From Polynucleobacter sphagniphilus (lineage in GTDB: Bacteria > Pseudomonadota > Gammaproteobacteria > Burkholderiales > Burkholderiaceae): a stretch of 64,000 nt of DNA. A model generated the notes under the pieces. It made no database searches. It saw nothing but the letters and a program-made list of their open reading frames with translations, and was not told the origin of the DNA. The translations under genes were made by a program, and so were the position numbers. Numbering within the stretch: the stretch's first letter is position 1; the number at the start of each line of letters is the position of its first letter. Positions 17,231-25,306 of the stretch are shown piece after piece. The stretch is from NCBI RefSeq assembly GCF_001953355.1, contig NZ_MPIY01000007.1, forward strand, positions 67,641-131,640. The letters are read 5' to 3'.

Positions 17231-17297
17231 GGTAACTTCTTTGGTAACAATAGAGCAAATGCGCTGCGAGCAATAGTATTCAACGCCCCTTGGCGGA
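17231..17297 (+). repeat. Internal att-like module 1 (GGTAAC pair plus TTGGCGGA core)
   Basis: GGTAAC occurs at 17231 and 17243, and the first eight bases of the att core (TTGGCGGA) lie at 17290-17297, 59 bp from the first GGTAAC. The same arrangement with 60-bp spacing is seen at the true right end (20082 to 20142). The remaining core bases have diverged. Read as the decayed right end of an earlier or neighbouring element. Confidence 0.55.
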
Positions 17298-17362
17298 CGG
17301 TGCCTCCTCCACATTAATTTAATCACAGTCACACAGCAAGTGTTAAATTTAAATTATTGACG

Positions 17363-18178
17363 ATGAAACAAGCTAAACGCCCCAACGGATATTGGAATCT
17401 TGAGACGCTGCGAGTTGAGGCGCTCAAATACCAAACACGCCAAGAATTTCAGCAAAAGAACGGTGCAGCATACAAAGCGGCTGGATTACTAAAACTGCGT
17501 GATGCCATATGTGGACATATGATTAAACTCAAGAACCCCAAAGGATATTGGACTCCTGAAACACTCCATGCTGAAGCGCTCAAATACAATAATAAAGTTG
17601 ATTTTCGTCAAAGATCTAATCCAGCATTTCTCACCGCCTCACGAAGAGGATTGTTAGATCAAATATGCAGTCATATGGAAGCTGGCAAATTACCTAACGG
17701 TCATTGGCTAAACAAAGATAATTGCGCTGCTGAGGCACGGAAATATATGAATCGCCGTGCATTTTCGTTAGCAAACTCAAGCGCATATCATGGGGCAGAT
17801 GTGAATGGGTGGTTAGATGAAATTTGTAGCCATATGGATTTCAACCCTTCAAGCGATAGTGATGCAGTCTACATTTGGAAAGCTATTGGTCATGTATTCA
17901 ATGGCCTACAGGTATATAAATTTGGAACAACTTCTGCACGACTAGAAGATAGGCGCATTAGCGAAGTAGCGCGGTTTGCTGGCATGGATTTCGATATTGT
18001 TATATTGATTAAAGTAACAGTGCACGCAAGTGAATTGGAATCTAAGCTACTACAGCTAGGAACCAATCCGCAGTACAAGGGATTCAATGGGGCAAGTGAA
18101 TTTAGAGCTTTAACAGATGATGAATTAGAAGCTGCTATTGAAGTAATCAGAAAATATCAAGAAATTAGCCCAATTTAA
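17363..18178 (+). CDS. GIY-YIG-like nuclease domain protein with three N-terminal repeats
   Basis: From the ATG at 17363 (a TTG at 17357 is in frame) 271 residues are encoded. The first 155 carry three copies of a roughly 48-residue repeat of the form GYW-x-x-E-T-L-x-x-EALKY-x-x-R-x-x-F, ending in a C/G-x-HM motif (starts near residues 9, 58 and 107); such repeats accompany phage and island nucleases and probably bind DNA. The C-terminal 100 residues resemble a GIY-YIG/T5orf172 fold: VYIWKAIGHVFNGLQVYKFGTT, then LEDRRISEVARFAG and ASELESKLLQLG. The second tyrosine lies in VYKFG, a variant of YVG. It sits alone between two att-like modules, as cargo or a homing-type passenger. Catalytic activity is not proven. 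Confidence 0.6.
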   Translation: MKQAKRPNGYWNLETLRVEALKYQTRQEFQQKNGAAYKAAGLLKLRDAICGHMIKLKNPKGYWTPETLHAEALKYNNKVDFRQRSNPAFLTASRRGLLDQICSHMEAGKLPNGHWLNKDNCAAEARKYMNRRAFSLANSSAYHGADVNGWLDEICSHMDFNPSSDSDAVYIWKAIGHVFNGLQVYKFGTTSARLEDRRISEVARFAGMDFDIVILIKVTVHASELESKLLQLGTNPQYKGFNGASEFRALTDDELEAAIEVIRKYQEISPI

Positions 18179-18189
18179 ACTAACCTTTT

Positions 18190-18257
18190 GGTAACTTTTA
18201 TTAATAACCGCCCAAATACTCGCCGCATAGAGTCGTAAAGCAAGAGCCATTGGCGGA
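18190..18257 (+). repeat. Internal att-like module 2 (GGTAAC plus TTGGCGGA core)
   Basis: GGTAAC at 18190 and a degenerate AATAAC 13 bp later, with TTGGCGGA at 18250-18257, exactly 60 bp from the first GGTAAC. The spacing equals that of the functional right end. It separates the GIY-YIG gene from the beta-barrel gene. Confidence 0.5.
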
Positions 18258-18356
18258 TACCTCCGCAATCAACGGCAGCTAACGAACCCAAAGCAGACGT
18301 TAATACAGCTTAGTCACCGCAGGCAAATATCGACCCATAGCAGACTATCGAGGCAA

Positions 18357-18380
18357 CAAAAAACCCGCACCAGGCGGGTT
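18357..18380 (-). terminator. Rho-independent terminator of the island beta-barrel gene
   Basis: AACCCGC/GCGGGTT 7-bp stem (18362-18368 with 18374-18380), 5-nt loop, followed on the minus strand by a run of T. It lies 27 bp after the stop of the gene at 18408-19814. Confidence 0.8.
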
Positions 18381-18407
18381 AATTGCGTAAGACAGCATTG
18401 GCTTGTA

Positions 18408-19814
18408 TTAGAAACCAACCGTATATGTTGCCATCACAGTGGTACTTGCTGTTGCTTGATACGCTTCTTGTCTGTAAATACCAGTTACACCTAAACGCTG
18501 ATTCTTCTCAACATCGTAAGATGCGCCAAGCATTGCTGTTGGACGAGTTTTTACAGGATTAGGGTTGAAGTTAACAGGCGTTAAACCAGTCAAGCCAGTT
18601 GCATTGTATGAACCATTAGCTGTATTGGTATCAGTTTCTACACCAGCACTAGCAAACAAGTTAGTTTGCGGAATACCGCTGTAACTAACACCAACACCAG
18701 CTAATGCTGTTGTGGCATTGGTATTGAGTGCTGAGTAGGACAATGGGGTTGTTACAGAAGTAGAAGTCGCTTCTGTATAGCCGCCCATATTGTTCTGCGT
18801 ATAACGAATACCGACATATGGTGAAACGATGACTTGATCAGCAATACCAAAGCCATACTTAGCGGTAACTTGTGCGCCTTGACTGTTCAATGTAGAGCTG
18901 CCTGAACCCGCTTCGGATGCGGTAGCACCAGTACCAACTACAGAGCGATTCATTGTTGTGTTCTTTTGACCATAAGCAATAGTCGCTTTAACTTCTGTAC
19001 CAGTGCCATCTAAGTTTTCATTCCAAGCAGTAAACAAACCAAGCAATGGTGTGTTGTTGCCCAAGTTCACAGTAGAACCACCGTTATTAACGGATAAGTT
19101 CTGGTCAGCATAAGCACCAACACGCACATTTGCCATTGCACGATATGCGGCAATTAACAATGCGCTAGTGTTGTTCAAGCCATTAGCAGCAGACACAGCA
19201 GTATTGCGACCACCCGCTGATACGCACACATCATTCTCACCAAAGACTGTACAGTCATAAGAGAAGCTATTAGCTAATACAGAGTTTTGCAATGTGTAAG
19301 TGCCTTGCAATGCTTGGGCGGTGTTTTGTACGGAGGCTTGAGTGTTGGCTAGGGATGGTCCTGTTGGGGCTGGAATATAACCAGAAATGTAAGCATATAT
19401 GGAATTCATTATGTTTGGAGGTCCTCCCGTATTACTCACGACAGCCCCATTATTCCAAAAAGTAACAGTATTGAGATCGCCAGGAGGAGCTCCAACAGGA
19501 GGGGTTGTTGATGTTATAAATATAACGCTAGGTGACGTGGAACTTGTTACGCCATTAAAATTTCCCAACCTATATTGAACTTGTTGCGCAAATTGGGACG
19601 CTATCGCCGATTGACCGTACCAAGGCTGGCTAGTTAACGCATATGCAGGGTTCGCAAGGCTGGTTAGGACGGGCTGTAGTGCTGTTTCAGTAACCGTATA
19701 GTTAATGCCCCCAACGGTAACATTGACTGATTGTGCGCTAGCGTTTACAGAAAACACGCTTCCAGCAACTAAAGCGGAAGCAAATGCGATTTTTTTAATA
19801 TTAAGTAATTTCAT
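18408..19814 (-). CDS. Autotransporter-type outer membrane beta-barrel protein, short passenger
   Basis: A 468-residue secreted protein with a signal peptide (about 27 residues, ending ASA-QSVNV). The N-terminal 150 residues are Gly/Ser/Thr/Asn-rich and of unknown fold. The rest is made of alternating amphipathic strands ending in ATYTVGF, the aromatic C-terminus recognised by the BAM complex, in the size range of an autotransporter translocator domain. A likely disulfide lies in CTVFGENDVC. It lies opposite to the other island genes, at the tRNA end, between att-like module 2 and the right att site. A role in adhesion or surface variation is possible but not shown. Confidence 0.7.
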   Translation of the reverse strand: MKLLNIKKIAFASALVAGSVFSVNASAQSVNVTVGGINYTVTETALQPVLTSLANPAYALTSQPWYGQSAIASQFAQQVQYRLGNFNGVTSSTSPSVIFITSTTPPVGAPPGDLNTVTFWNNGAVVSNTGGPPNIMNSIYAYISGYIPAPTGPSLANTQASVQNTAQALQGTYTLQNSVLANSFSYDCTVFGENDVCVSAGGRNTAVSAANGLNNTSALLIAAYRAMANVRVGAYADQNLSVNNGGSTVNLGNNTPLLGLFTAWNENLDGTGTEVKATIAYGQKNTTMNRSVVGTGATASEAGSGSSTLNSQGAQVTAKYGFGIADQVIVSPYVGIRYTQNNMGGYTEATSTSVTTPLSYSALNTNATTALAGVGVSYSGIPQTNLFASAGVETDTNTANGSYNATGLTGLTPVNFNPNPVKTRPTAMLGASYDVEKNQRLGVTGIYRQEAYQATASTTVMATYTVGF

Positions 19815-20053
19815 AAATCTTTACAGGTGGGTTATGTAAATCAGCTTTAGGGCTAATTTTTAGCAACTCGCATTATGCCTTCTCACCAAGCTGGTGCATA
19901 CAGATTTCATAAGTAATCGCCTGAAATACAACACTTCTAAATCACCATCAGAACAAAAGCCTCTTATTGGCCGTTCTCTGCCCCCTAGAACCCCGAAAAT
20001 AAACGGTCTTGAAGGGCTGCTCCAGTTTAGATAGCAGACGGTTGACGCCAAGT
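19815..20053. other. Intergenic region upstream of the island beta-barrel gene
   Basis: No gene recognised between the beta-barrel start and the terminator at 20054. It should hold the promoter of the beta-barrel gene. No convincing -35/-10 pair could be assigned by eye. Confidence 0.4.
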
Positions 20054-20081
20054 AAAAAGCCATCCTGCGGGATGGCTTTTT
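20054..20081. terminator. Strong rho-independent terminator at the right end of the island
   Basis: AAAAAGCCATCC (20054-20065) and GGATGGCTTTTT (20070-20081) form a perfect 12-bp stem with a 4-nt loop. A and T runs on both sides make it usable from either strand. On the minus strand it would end the tRNA-Ser transcript just inside the island, protecting the element from read-through. Confidence 0.8.
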
Positions 20082-20156
20082 GGTAACACTTTTGGTAACA
20101 AGGGTGTTGTATCTCTGCAAACCCTTATAAAACCATTGACTTTGGCGGAAGAGGTG
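20082..20156 (+). repeat. Right attachment site: GGTAAC pair plus 15-bp core within tRNA-Ser
   Basis: GGTAAC at 20082 and 20093 (11 bp apart), then the 15-bp core TTGGCGGAAGAGGTG at 20142-20156 overlapping the tRNA 3' end. It is the intact reference for the two decayed internal modules. Confidence 0.75.
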
Positions 20157-20232
20157 AGATTCGAACTCACGGAGGACTTTCATCCTCGCCAGTTTTCAAG
20201 ACTGGTGCATTCAACCGCTCTGCCACTCTTCC
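20143..20232 (-). tRNA. tRNA-Ser(UGA)
   Basis: A 90-nt type II tRNA with acceptor stem GGAAGAG/CTCTTCC, discriminator G, encoded CCA and a long variable arm. Anticodon stem CCAGT/ACTGG encloses loop CTTGAAA, giving TGA. Its 3' end is the integration site of the island and is regenerated by the att repeat. Confidence 0.95.
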
Positions 20233-20367
20233 TTTGCGAATTGAGTCCTAGATTATAAGGAATTCGGTGAACCCCTACGTAAAAATGCAATAAGCACCCT
20301 TCTAAAGATTGCTTCCATTGGCTTAAATACTCTATGTGCACCAACCGATATAGCCTTTTCTCTGATA

Positions 20368-20389
20368 AACTAGTCAGATAACTAGTCAG
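20368..20389. promoter_or_regulatory. Direct-repeat operator of the phd/vapC-like module
   Basis: AACTAGTCAG occurs at 20368-20377 and 20380-20389, 12 bp apart, each containing palindromic ACTAGT. It lies directly before the antitoxin ribosome site (AGGAG). This is the usual place and form for autoregulation by the toxin-antitoxin complex. Confidence 0.6.
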
Positions 20390-20400
20390 GAGCAAGGGTG

Positions 20401-20658
20401 ATGAATAAGCACTGGGCAGTTCAAGATGCCAAAGCAAAATTTAGCGAGTTACTAAACGCCTGCCTTGAAGAAGGCCCTCAAGTGGTTACTAAGCGGGGGC
20501 ATGAAGCAGCCGTATTAATCACCATCCAGGAGTGGAATACATTGAAAAAGTTAGCTAAACCTTCTCTTAAATCGCTTTTGCTTTCAGAGCAAGCTAAGGG
20601 TGACCTAGTACTGCCAAAGCGTGGCCAAGGTGCATTTCGCAAATCCATCAAACTGTAA
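20401..20658 (+). CDS. Type II antitoxin, Phd/YefM family
   Basis: An 85-residue protein from the ATG at 20401 (a GTG three bases earlier is also in frame), with AGGAG about 9 bp upstream. The N-terminal domain is typical of Phd/YefM: WAVQDAKAKFSELLNACLEEGPQVVTKRG, then EAAVLITIQEW, which dimerises and binds the operator. The C-terminal tail (LVLPKRGQGAFRKSIKL) would wrap around and neutralise the toxin. The PIN toxin gene follows after 8 bp. A paired direct repeat upstream supports autoregulation. Confidence 0.9.
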   Translation: MNKHWAVQDAKAKFSELLNACLEEGPQVVTKRGHEAAVLITIQEWNTLKKLAKPSLKSLLLSEQAKGDLVLPKRGQGAFRKSIKL

Positions 20659-20666
20659 GACAACTC

Positions 20667-21086
20667 ATGTACTTACTAGACACCAATATTATTTCAGAAC
20701 TACGTAAACCAAAACCGCATGGAGCAGTATTAGAGTGGTATGACAATATTTCAGATAATGACCTTTATATATCCGCAGTCTCGATCGGTGAAATTCAAGC
20801 GGGCATTGAGTTGACTCGCGAGCAAGATAAAAATAAAGCAGAGTCTTTAGAAAGTTGGTTGCAACAAGTTTCAAATGCACATCATGTCTTACCGATGACA
20901 GGGTCAACCTTTAGGTTGTGGGCAAAGCTCATGCATAAAGAAAGTAATACCGTCTGGGAAGATGCCATGATCGCAGCGACAGCTATTGATCAGAAGCTCA
21001 TCGTAGTCAGTAGAAATATAAAAGACTTCAAACGATTTAAGATTAATTTACTGAACCCATTCGAATATCTATCCCAGGCAGATTAA
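20667..21086 (+). CDS. Type II toxin, VapC/FitB-like PIN domain ribonuclease
   Basis: A 139-residue PIN domain protein. The acidic catalytic residues are visible: Asp5 in LLDTNIISELRK, Glu42 in SIGEIQAG, Asp99 in WEDAMIAATA and Asp120 in VVSRNIKDF. Members cleave specific RNAs, often initiator tRNA or other tRNAs, and are held inactive by the cognate antitoxin upstream. Length and residues are complete, so this module looks functional. It lies just outside the island, between tRNA-Ser and an oxidoreductase that it overlaps by 4 bp at the convergent ends. Confidence 0.9.
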   Translation: MYLLDTNIISELRKPKPHGAVLEWYDNISDNDLYISAVSIGEIQAGIELTREQDKNKAESLESWLQQVSNAHHVLPMTGSTFRLWAKLMHKESNTVWEDAMIAATAIDQKLIVVSRNIKDFKRFKINLLNPFEYLSQAD

Positions 21087-22216
21087 GACCCCTTAATTAA
21101 GCCTTCTAAATGCTTGGCAATTGCAAGGCTAGAGGTTAACCCGGGGGACTCAAAGCCATATAGATTAAAGAGGCCCTGGAGTCTATGGTCATTAGGGGTG
21201 TTAAAGCAAAAGTCACCTGCCGGGGCATTTGGTGGGACTATTTTGGCTCTGACACCTGAATAATCGGGCTGTAATGCCTGGTCTTTAAGTTCTGGCCAAT
21301 AGCGCCTTACTGCTTCATAAAAGCCCTCACCTCTTTTGGGGTTGACCGTGTAATCAATTTGGCTTTCTTCATCGATTTCAAGCCATTCCACATCGGGGCC
21401 AAATTTAGCTTGTCCGCCCATATCTAAAGTGAGATGCACTCCTAGACCACCAGGCTCTGGAATGGGATAAATCAAATGATTAAATGGTGATTTTCCGGAA
21501 AGAGAAAAATAATTGCCTTTAGCAAAATAGGCTTTTGGAATTTGATCTTTGCTTAATGATGCAATTTTTTGTGCCACTGCTGGAGCACTCATACCTGCGC
21601 AATTAATGAGAAGCTTTGTTTGAATCTTCATTCCATCAGCGCCACCAATTTCTAATTCAAAGCCCTCTTTGGCGTTTTCACCGATAGGCTTTGCACTGAT
21701 CAGCGGTGACTGATAAGCCACCATGCCACCCGCATCCTCAAAGCCACCCAAGAGGGAAAGCATGAATCCATGGCTATCGACGATCCCTGTACTTGACGAC
21801 AGAATGGCTGCTACACAATTAAGCTGTGGCTCTAATTGCTTAGCCTCTTCCCCAGTAATCATCTTGATCTCTGGCACTTGGTTTTGCTGTGCTTTATACA
21901 GAATTGCCTGGAGATCATCTAATTGAGAGTCATCACTGGCTACGATCAATTTTCCATAAGGTTGAGTGGCAACATGGTGAGTGCGGCAATACTCGTAGAG
22001 CATGCGATTGCCTTCAACGCAAAGTTTGGCTTTGAGTGAATCTTTGGGGTAATAAATCCCCGCATGAATGACTTCACTATTACGCGCGCTACTAATCGTG
22101 CCAAAAGAAGCTTCGCGCTCGAGCAAAATCGTTTCACTGCCTTGAAGTGCCATTTCTCTGGCAACGGCCAATCCAACTACCCCGGCTCCGATGACGACAC
22201 AGTCGACTTGATCCAT
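21083..22216 (-). CDS. FAD-dependent oxidoreductase, L-2-hydroxyglutarate oxidase-like (DAO family)
   Basis: A 377-residue protein with the FAD-binding motif VVIGAGVVGLAVAREMALQG at the N-terminus and the DAO-family FAD contacts SSARNSEVIHAGIYYPKDSLKAKLCVEG. The HAGIYY motif and the segment IYPIPEPGGLGVHLTLDMGG are typical of L-2-hydroxyglutarate dehydrogenase/oxidase (LhgO, L2HGDH). It probably oxidises L-2-hydroxyglutarate or a similar 2-hydroxy acid and passes electrons to oxygen or quinone. It is a single gene, convergent with the PIN toxin. The precise substrate is inferred from family resemblance. Confidence 0.8.
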   Translation of the reverse strand: MDQVDCVVIGAGVVGLAVAREMALQGSETILLEREASFGTISSARNSEVIHAGIYYPKDSLKAKLCVEGNRMLYEYCRTHHVATQPYGKLIVASDDSQLDDLQAILYKAQQNQVPEIKMITGEEAKQLEPQLNCVAAILSSSTGIVDSHGFMLSLLGGFEDAGGMVAYQSPLISAKPIGENAKEGFELEIGGADGMKIQTKLLINCAGMSAPAVAQKIASLSKDQIPKAYFAKGNYFSLSGKSPFNHLIYPIPEPGGLGVHLTLDMGGQAKFGPDVEWLEIDEESQIDYTVNPKRGEGFYEAVRRYWPELKDQALQPDYSGVRAKIVPPNAPAGDFCFNTPNDHRLQGLFNLYGFESPGLTSSLAIAKHLEGLIKGS

Positions 22217-22316
22217 TTATATGCCCAAGCCTTGAATTTTTGTTATCTGCATCCTGAAATCGTAACATTTTCAGTGTTTTAGTGGGTTTTGGGGCACTTC
22301 TTGATAAAATCTATAG

Positions 22317-23807
22317 ATGTCTTCAAAACCAGCTGCAGATAACCCGAAAACCCTATTTAGCACCCAAGATATCGTTTTAGATAGCGCGTATCAAGGCATT
22401 GATGCTGCTAGCTGGAAATCCCTCTTCAAGCAGGCTAAAGAAGCTCATTTAGAGCAATTTATTGCTGATCTATTCGCTGGTAAGCCAGTGAATAATTCTG
22501 AGAATCGCCCCGCCCTTCACTCTGCCCTGCGTAACCTAGATAAAACTCCGGTTTTGGTAAATGGCAAAGATGTCATGCCAGATGTTGCGCAAGTTTGGCA
22601 TCGCATTGAAGCTTTATGCAATAAATGGGTCGGTGTTACTGATGTCATTCACATTGGTATTGGTGGATCTGACTTTGGTCCCCGTTTAGCGATTGAGGCC
22701 TTAGCACATGTTCCCGACATTGAGAGTCGTGGCATGCGCATGCATTTCTTGGCCAATATTGATACCGCAGAACTGAATCGCATATTGCAACGCGCTTTAC
22801 CGCACAGCACCAAGGTCATCATTGTTTCCAAGTCCTTTACAACACTGGAAACCACCATGAATGCACAAGCTGTGGTGAAGTGGCTTAAAAATAACGGCCT
22901 TACTAATAGTCAAGTAAGCAAATCACTTTTTGCTGTAACAGCCAACGTTCCTGCTGCAGAAGCATTTGGCATTGACCAAGACCATATTTATCCCTTTTGG
23001 GATTGGGTAGGCGGTCGTTACTCCGTTTGGTCTGCAGTTGGATTACCAATTGCCTTGCAATATGGATTTGATACTTTCAAGAAGTTCCTAGCTGGTGCCC
23101 AAGCAATGGATCAGCACTTTAAGTCTGCTCCTCTGGAAGACAATATTCCAGTAATCATGGCGTTGAGCTTGCTTTATCAGCAGGAGAAGCACAACATCAA
23201 GTCCTATGCAGTCATTCCGTATGCTGATGCCTTGGATTGGTTTCCGAAGTGGTTACAACAGCTAGATATGGAAAGCAATGGCAAGAGCGTCGATCGCGAT
23301 GGCAAGCCAGTCAAGTTTTCTTGTCCTGTAGTGTTTGGTAGCTCCGGCAGTAATGCGCAGCATTCCTACTTCCAACTATTACATCAAGGTACAGAAATCA
23401 TTCCAATAGATTTTATTGCGGTTCGTGAGCCGATGAGTCATTTGCCAGAGGCAAAAGAACATCACCGCATCCTCTTGTCTAACTGCTTGGCTCAAGCCCA
23501 GGCGCTGGCTAATGGCAAGAAGACGGATAACCCAAACAACACTTACCCAGGCAAACGCCCTAGCAACCTACTGATATTGCCTAAGCTCAATGCCTTCTAT
23601 TTAGGAGCTCTTTTAGCGCTGTATGAAAATCGCACTGCTGCACTCGGTGCTTTGTGGAACATTAATAGCTTTGATCAACCGGGTGTAGAGCTTGGCAAAG
23701 TCCTTGCCAAACCAATTGAAGCCGCCTTAAAGAATGGTGGCTCTGTTCATGCGGATTCTGGTATTGATGAAGTAACTGCAGCCCGCATTAATTTATTTAA
23801 TCAATAG
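22317..23807 (+). CDS. pgi: Glucose-6-phosphate isomerase
   Basis: A 496-residue isomerase interconverting glucose 6-phosphate and fructose 6-phosphate. Signatures include HIGIGGSDFGPRLA, VSKSFTTLETTMNAQ, the family pattern WDWVGGRYSVWSAVGLPIAL, E-S-N-G-K-S-V, and GTEIIPIDFIAV, with the C-terminal FDQPGVELGK. The length is somewhat shorter than the 550-residue E. coli form. The next gene, 43 bp on, is a phosphomannomutase/phosphoglucomutase, so the pair feeds sugar phosphates into envelope polysaccharide precursors. Confidence 0.95.
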   Translation: MSSKPAADNPKTLFSTQDIVLDSAYQGIDAASWKSLFKQAKEAHLEQFIADLFAGKPVNNSENRPALHSALRNLDKTPVLVNGKDVMPDVAQVWHRIEALCNKWVGVTDVIHIGIGGSDFGPRLAIEALAHVPDIESRGMRMHFLANIDTAELNRILQRALPHSTKVIIVSKSFTTLETTMNAQAVVKWLKNNGLTNSQVSKSLFAVTANVPAAEAFGIDQDHIYPFWDWVGGRYSVWSAVGLPIALQYGFDTFKKFLAGAQAMDQHFKSAPLEDNIPVIMALSLLYQQEKHNIKSYAVIPYADALDWFPKWLQQLDMESNGKSVDRDGKPVKFSCPVVFGSSGSNAQHSYFQLLHQGTEIIPIDFIAVREPMSHLPEAKEHHRILLSNCLAQAQALANGKKTDNPNNTYPGKRPSNLLILPKLNAFYLGALLALYENRTAALGALWNINSFDQPGVELGKVLAKPIEAALKNGGSVHADSGIDEVTAARINLFNQ

Positions 23808-23850
23808 TTTTATTAGCTCTAGCTTCAGCCTAGACATCGAAAGAAGACTC

Positions 23851-25236
23851 ATGCAACTCTCTCCATCTATTTTCAAAGCTTATGACATTCGCGGCATTAT
23901 TGATGAGACTGTAGATCCATCGATAGCTAAACTGATTGGTCAAGCTTTTGGCACGGAGATGCGTGAACTTGGTGAAACTGAAATTGTGATCGGTCGTGAC
24001 GGTCGTTTATCAGGCCCTAGCCTCATTGAAGCATTGACCGAAGGCCTGTTATCTACCGGCATCAATGTGATTGATCTAGGGATGGTTGCTACACCCATGG
24101 TGTACTTTGGAGCCAATCAAACACTCAATGGCAAGAAGCCAAAATCCGGCATCATGATTACCGGCAGCCATAACCCACCGAACTACAACGGCTTCAAGAT
24201 GGTTCTGGGTGGCGCAGCCATTTACGGCGATCAAATTCAGGCGCTGCGTAAACGCATTGAAGCCAAGCAATTTGCTACTGGCCAAGGCACTAGAAACACC
24301 TTTGACATCTTCCCAATGTACTTAGAGCGCATTGTGAACGACGTTAAGTTAGCTCGTCCGATGAAGATTGTGGTGGATTGTGGCAATGGTGTTGGTGGCG
24401 CCTTTGCTGGCAAACTTTTCAGGGCCTTAGGCTGCGAAGTACAAGAGCTCTTCTGTGAGGTTGATGGTCATTTTCCGAACCACCATCCAGATCCAGCGCA
24501 TATTGAGAACTTGCAAGATCTCATTAAGAACCTTCAGACTACTGATAATGAATTGGGTCTTGCTTTTGATGGTGACGCAGATCGCTTGGGTGTAGTCACT
24601 AAAGATGGTCAGGTGATTTTCCCAGACCGTCAAATGATGCTCTTTGCTAAAGATGTTCTCTCCAGAAATCCTGGCGGACAGATTATTTATGACGTTAAGT
24701 GCACCCGCAATCTTGCAACCTATGTGAAACAGCATGGGGGCGAGCCTTTGATGTGGAAAACCGGTCACTCCTTGGTGAAGGCCAAACTTAAAGAAACTGG
24801 CGCACCATTAGCCGGTGAAATGTCTGGTCACATCTTCTTTAAGGACCGTTGGTTTGGTTTTGATGACGGTCTTTATACAGGCGCTCGTTTATTGGAAATC
24901 CTCTCTAAAGAAAAAGATCCCAATCAGACACTCAATGACTTACCAAATGCGATCTGCACACCAGAATTGCAATTAGCTTGCGCAGAAGGCGAACCATTTG
25001 CTTTGTTAGAGACTATTAAGGCAAATGCCAAGTTCCCTACTTCTGAATCGATCAACACCATTGATGGTGTGCGCGTGGAATATGCTGATGGATTTGGCTT
25101 GGCTAGACCTTCAAACACAACACCAGTAGTGGTGATGCGTTTTGAGGCTGATAGTGAAGAGGCGATTAAACGTATTCAGGGGGAGTTTAAGGCCGTATTA
25201 TTGGCAGCCAAGCCAGGTGCAAAGCTACCGTTTTAG
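23851..25236 (+). CDS. Phosphomannomutase/phosphoglucomutase
   Basis: A 461-residue alpha-D-phosphohexomutase of the AlgC/ManB type. The phosphoserine loop GIMITGSHNPPNYNGFK marks the catalytic serine, LAFDGDADRLGVV is the metal-binding loop, the sugar-binding loop is in GEMSGHIFFKDR, and the phosphate-binding end is ARPSNTTPVVVMRFE. N-terminal FKAYDIRGIIDETVDP is typical. It interconverts the 6- and 1-phosphates of glucose and mannose for LPS and exopolysaccharide precursors. It follows pgi on the same strand. Confidence 0.93.
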   Translation: MQLSPSIFKAYDIRGIIDETVDPSIAKLIGQAFGTEMRELGETEIVIGRDGRLSGPSLIEALTEGLLSTGINVIDLGMVATPMVYFGANQTLNGKKPKSGIMITGSHNPPNYNGFKMVLGGAAIYGDQIQALRKRIEAKQFATGQGTRNTFDIFPMYLERIVNDVKLARPMKIVVDCGNGVGGAFAGKLFRALGCEVQELFCEVDGHFPNHHPDPAHIENLQDLIKNLQTTDNELGLAFDGDADRLGVVTKDGQVIFPDRQMMLFAKDVLSRNPGGQIIYDVKCTRNLATYVKQHGGEPLMWKTGHSLVKAKLKETGAPLAGEMSGHIFFKDRWFGFDDGLYTGARLLEILSKEKDPNQTLNDLPNAICTPELQLACAEGEPFALLETIKANAKFPTSESINTIDGVRVEYADGFGLARPSNTTPVVVMRFEADSEEAIKRIQGEFKAVLLAAKPGAKLPF

Positions 25237-25306
25237 GCTCCTAATGTAATGCCAACATAATTTATGCGCCTATTGATTGCGAGTAAATTATGCGTATGAT
25301 TTAGTC

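Larger units (their letters stand above)
11372..20156. mobile_element. Integrative genomic island in tRNA-Ser(UGA), about 8.8 kb
   Basis: A 15-bp direct repeat (TTGGCGGAAGAGGTG) lies at 11372-11386 and again at 20142-20156, where it forms the 3' end of tRNA-Ser. Between the copies are a tyrosine integrase, AlpA-like regulator, P4-type primase-helicase, two small unknown genes, a GIY-YIG protein and a beta-barrel gene. The integrase lies next to the distal repeat rather than next to the intact tRNA. Two internal att-like modules (17231-17297 and 18190-18257) suggest a composite of two or three elements. Replication genes without capsid or tail genes make it a P4-like satellite or integrative plasmid-like element rather than a complete prophage. 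Confidence 0.88.

Noticed and set aside
19860..20437. Two minus-strand open frames across tRNA-Ser and the antitoxin promoter
   Set aside because: They run through the tRNA, the att site and the operator; they have no protein-like features.
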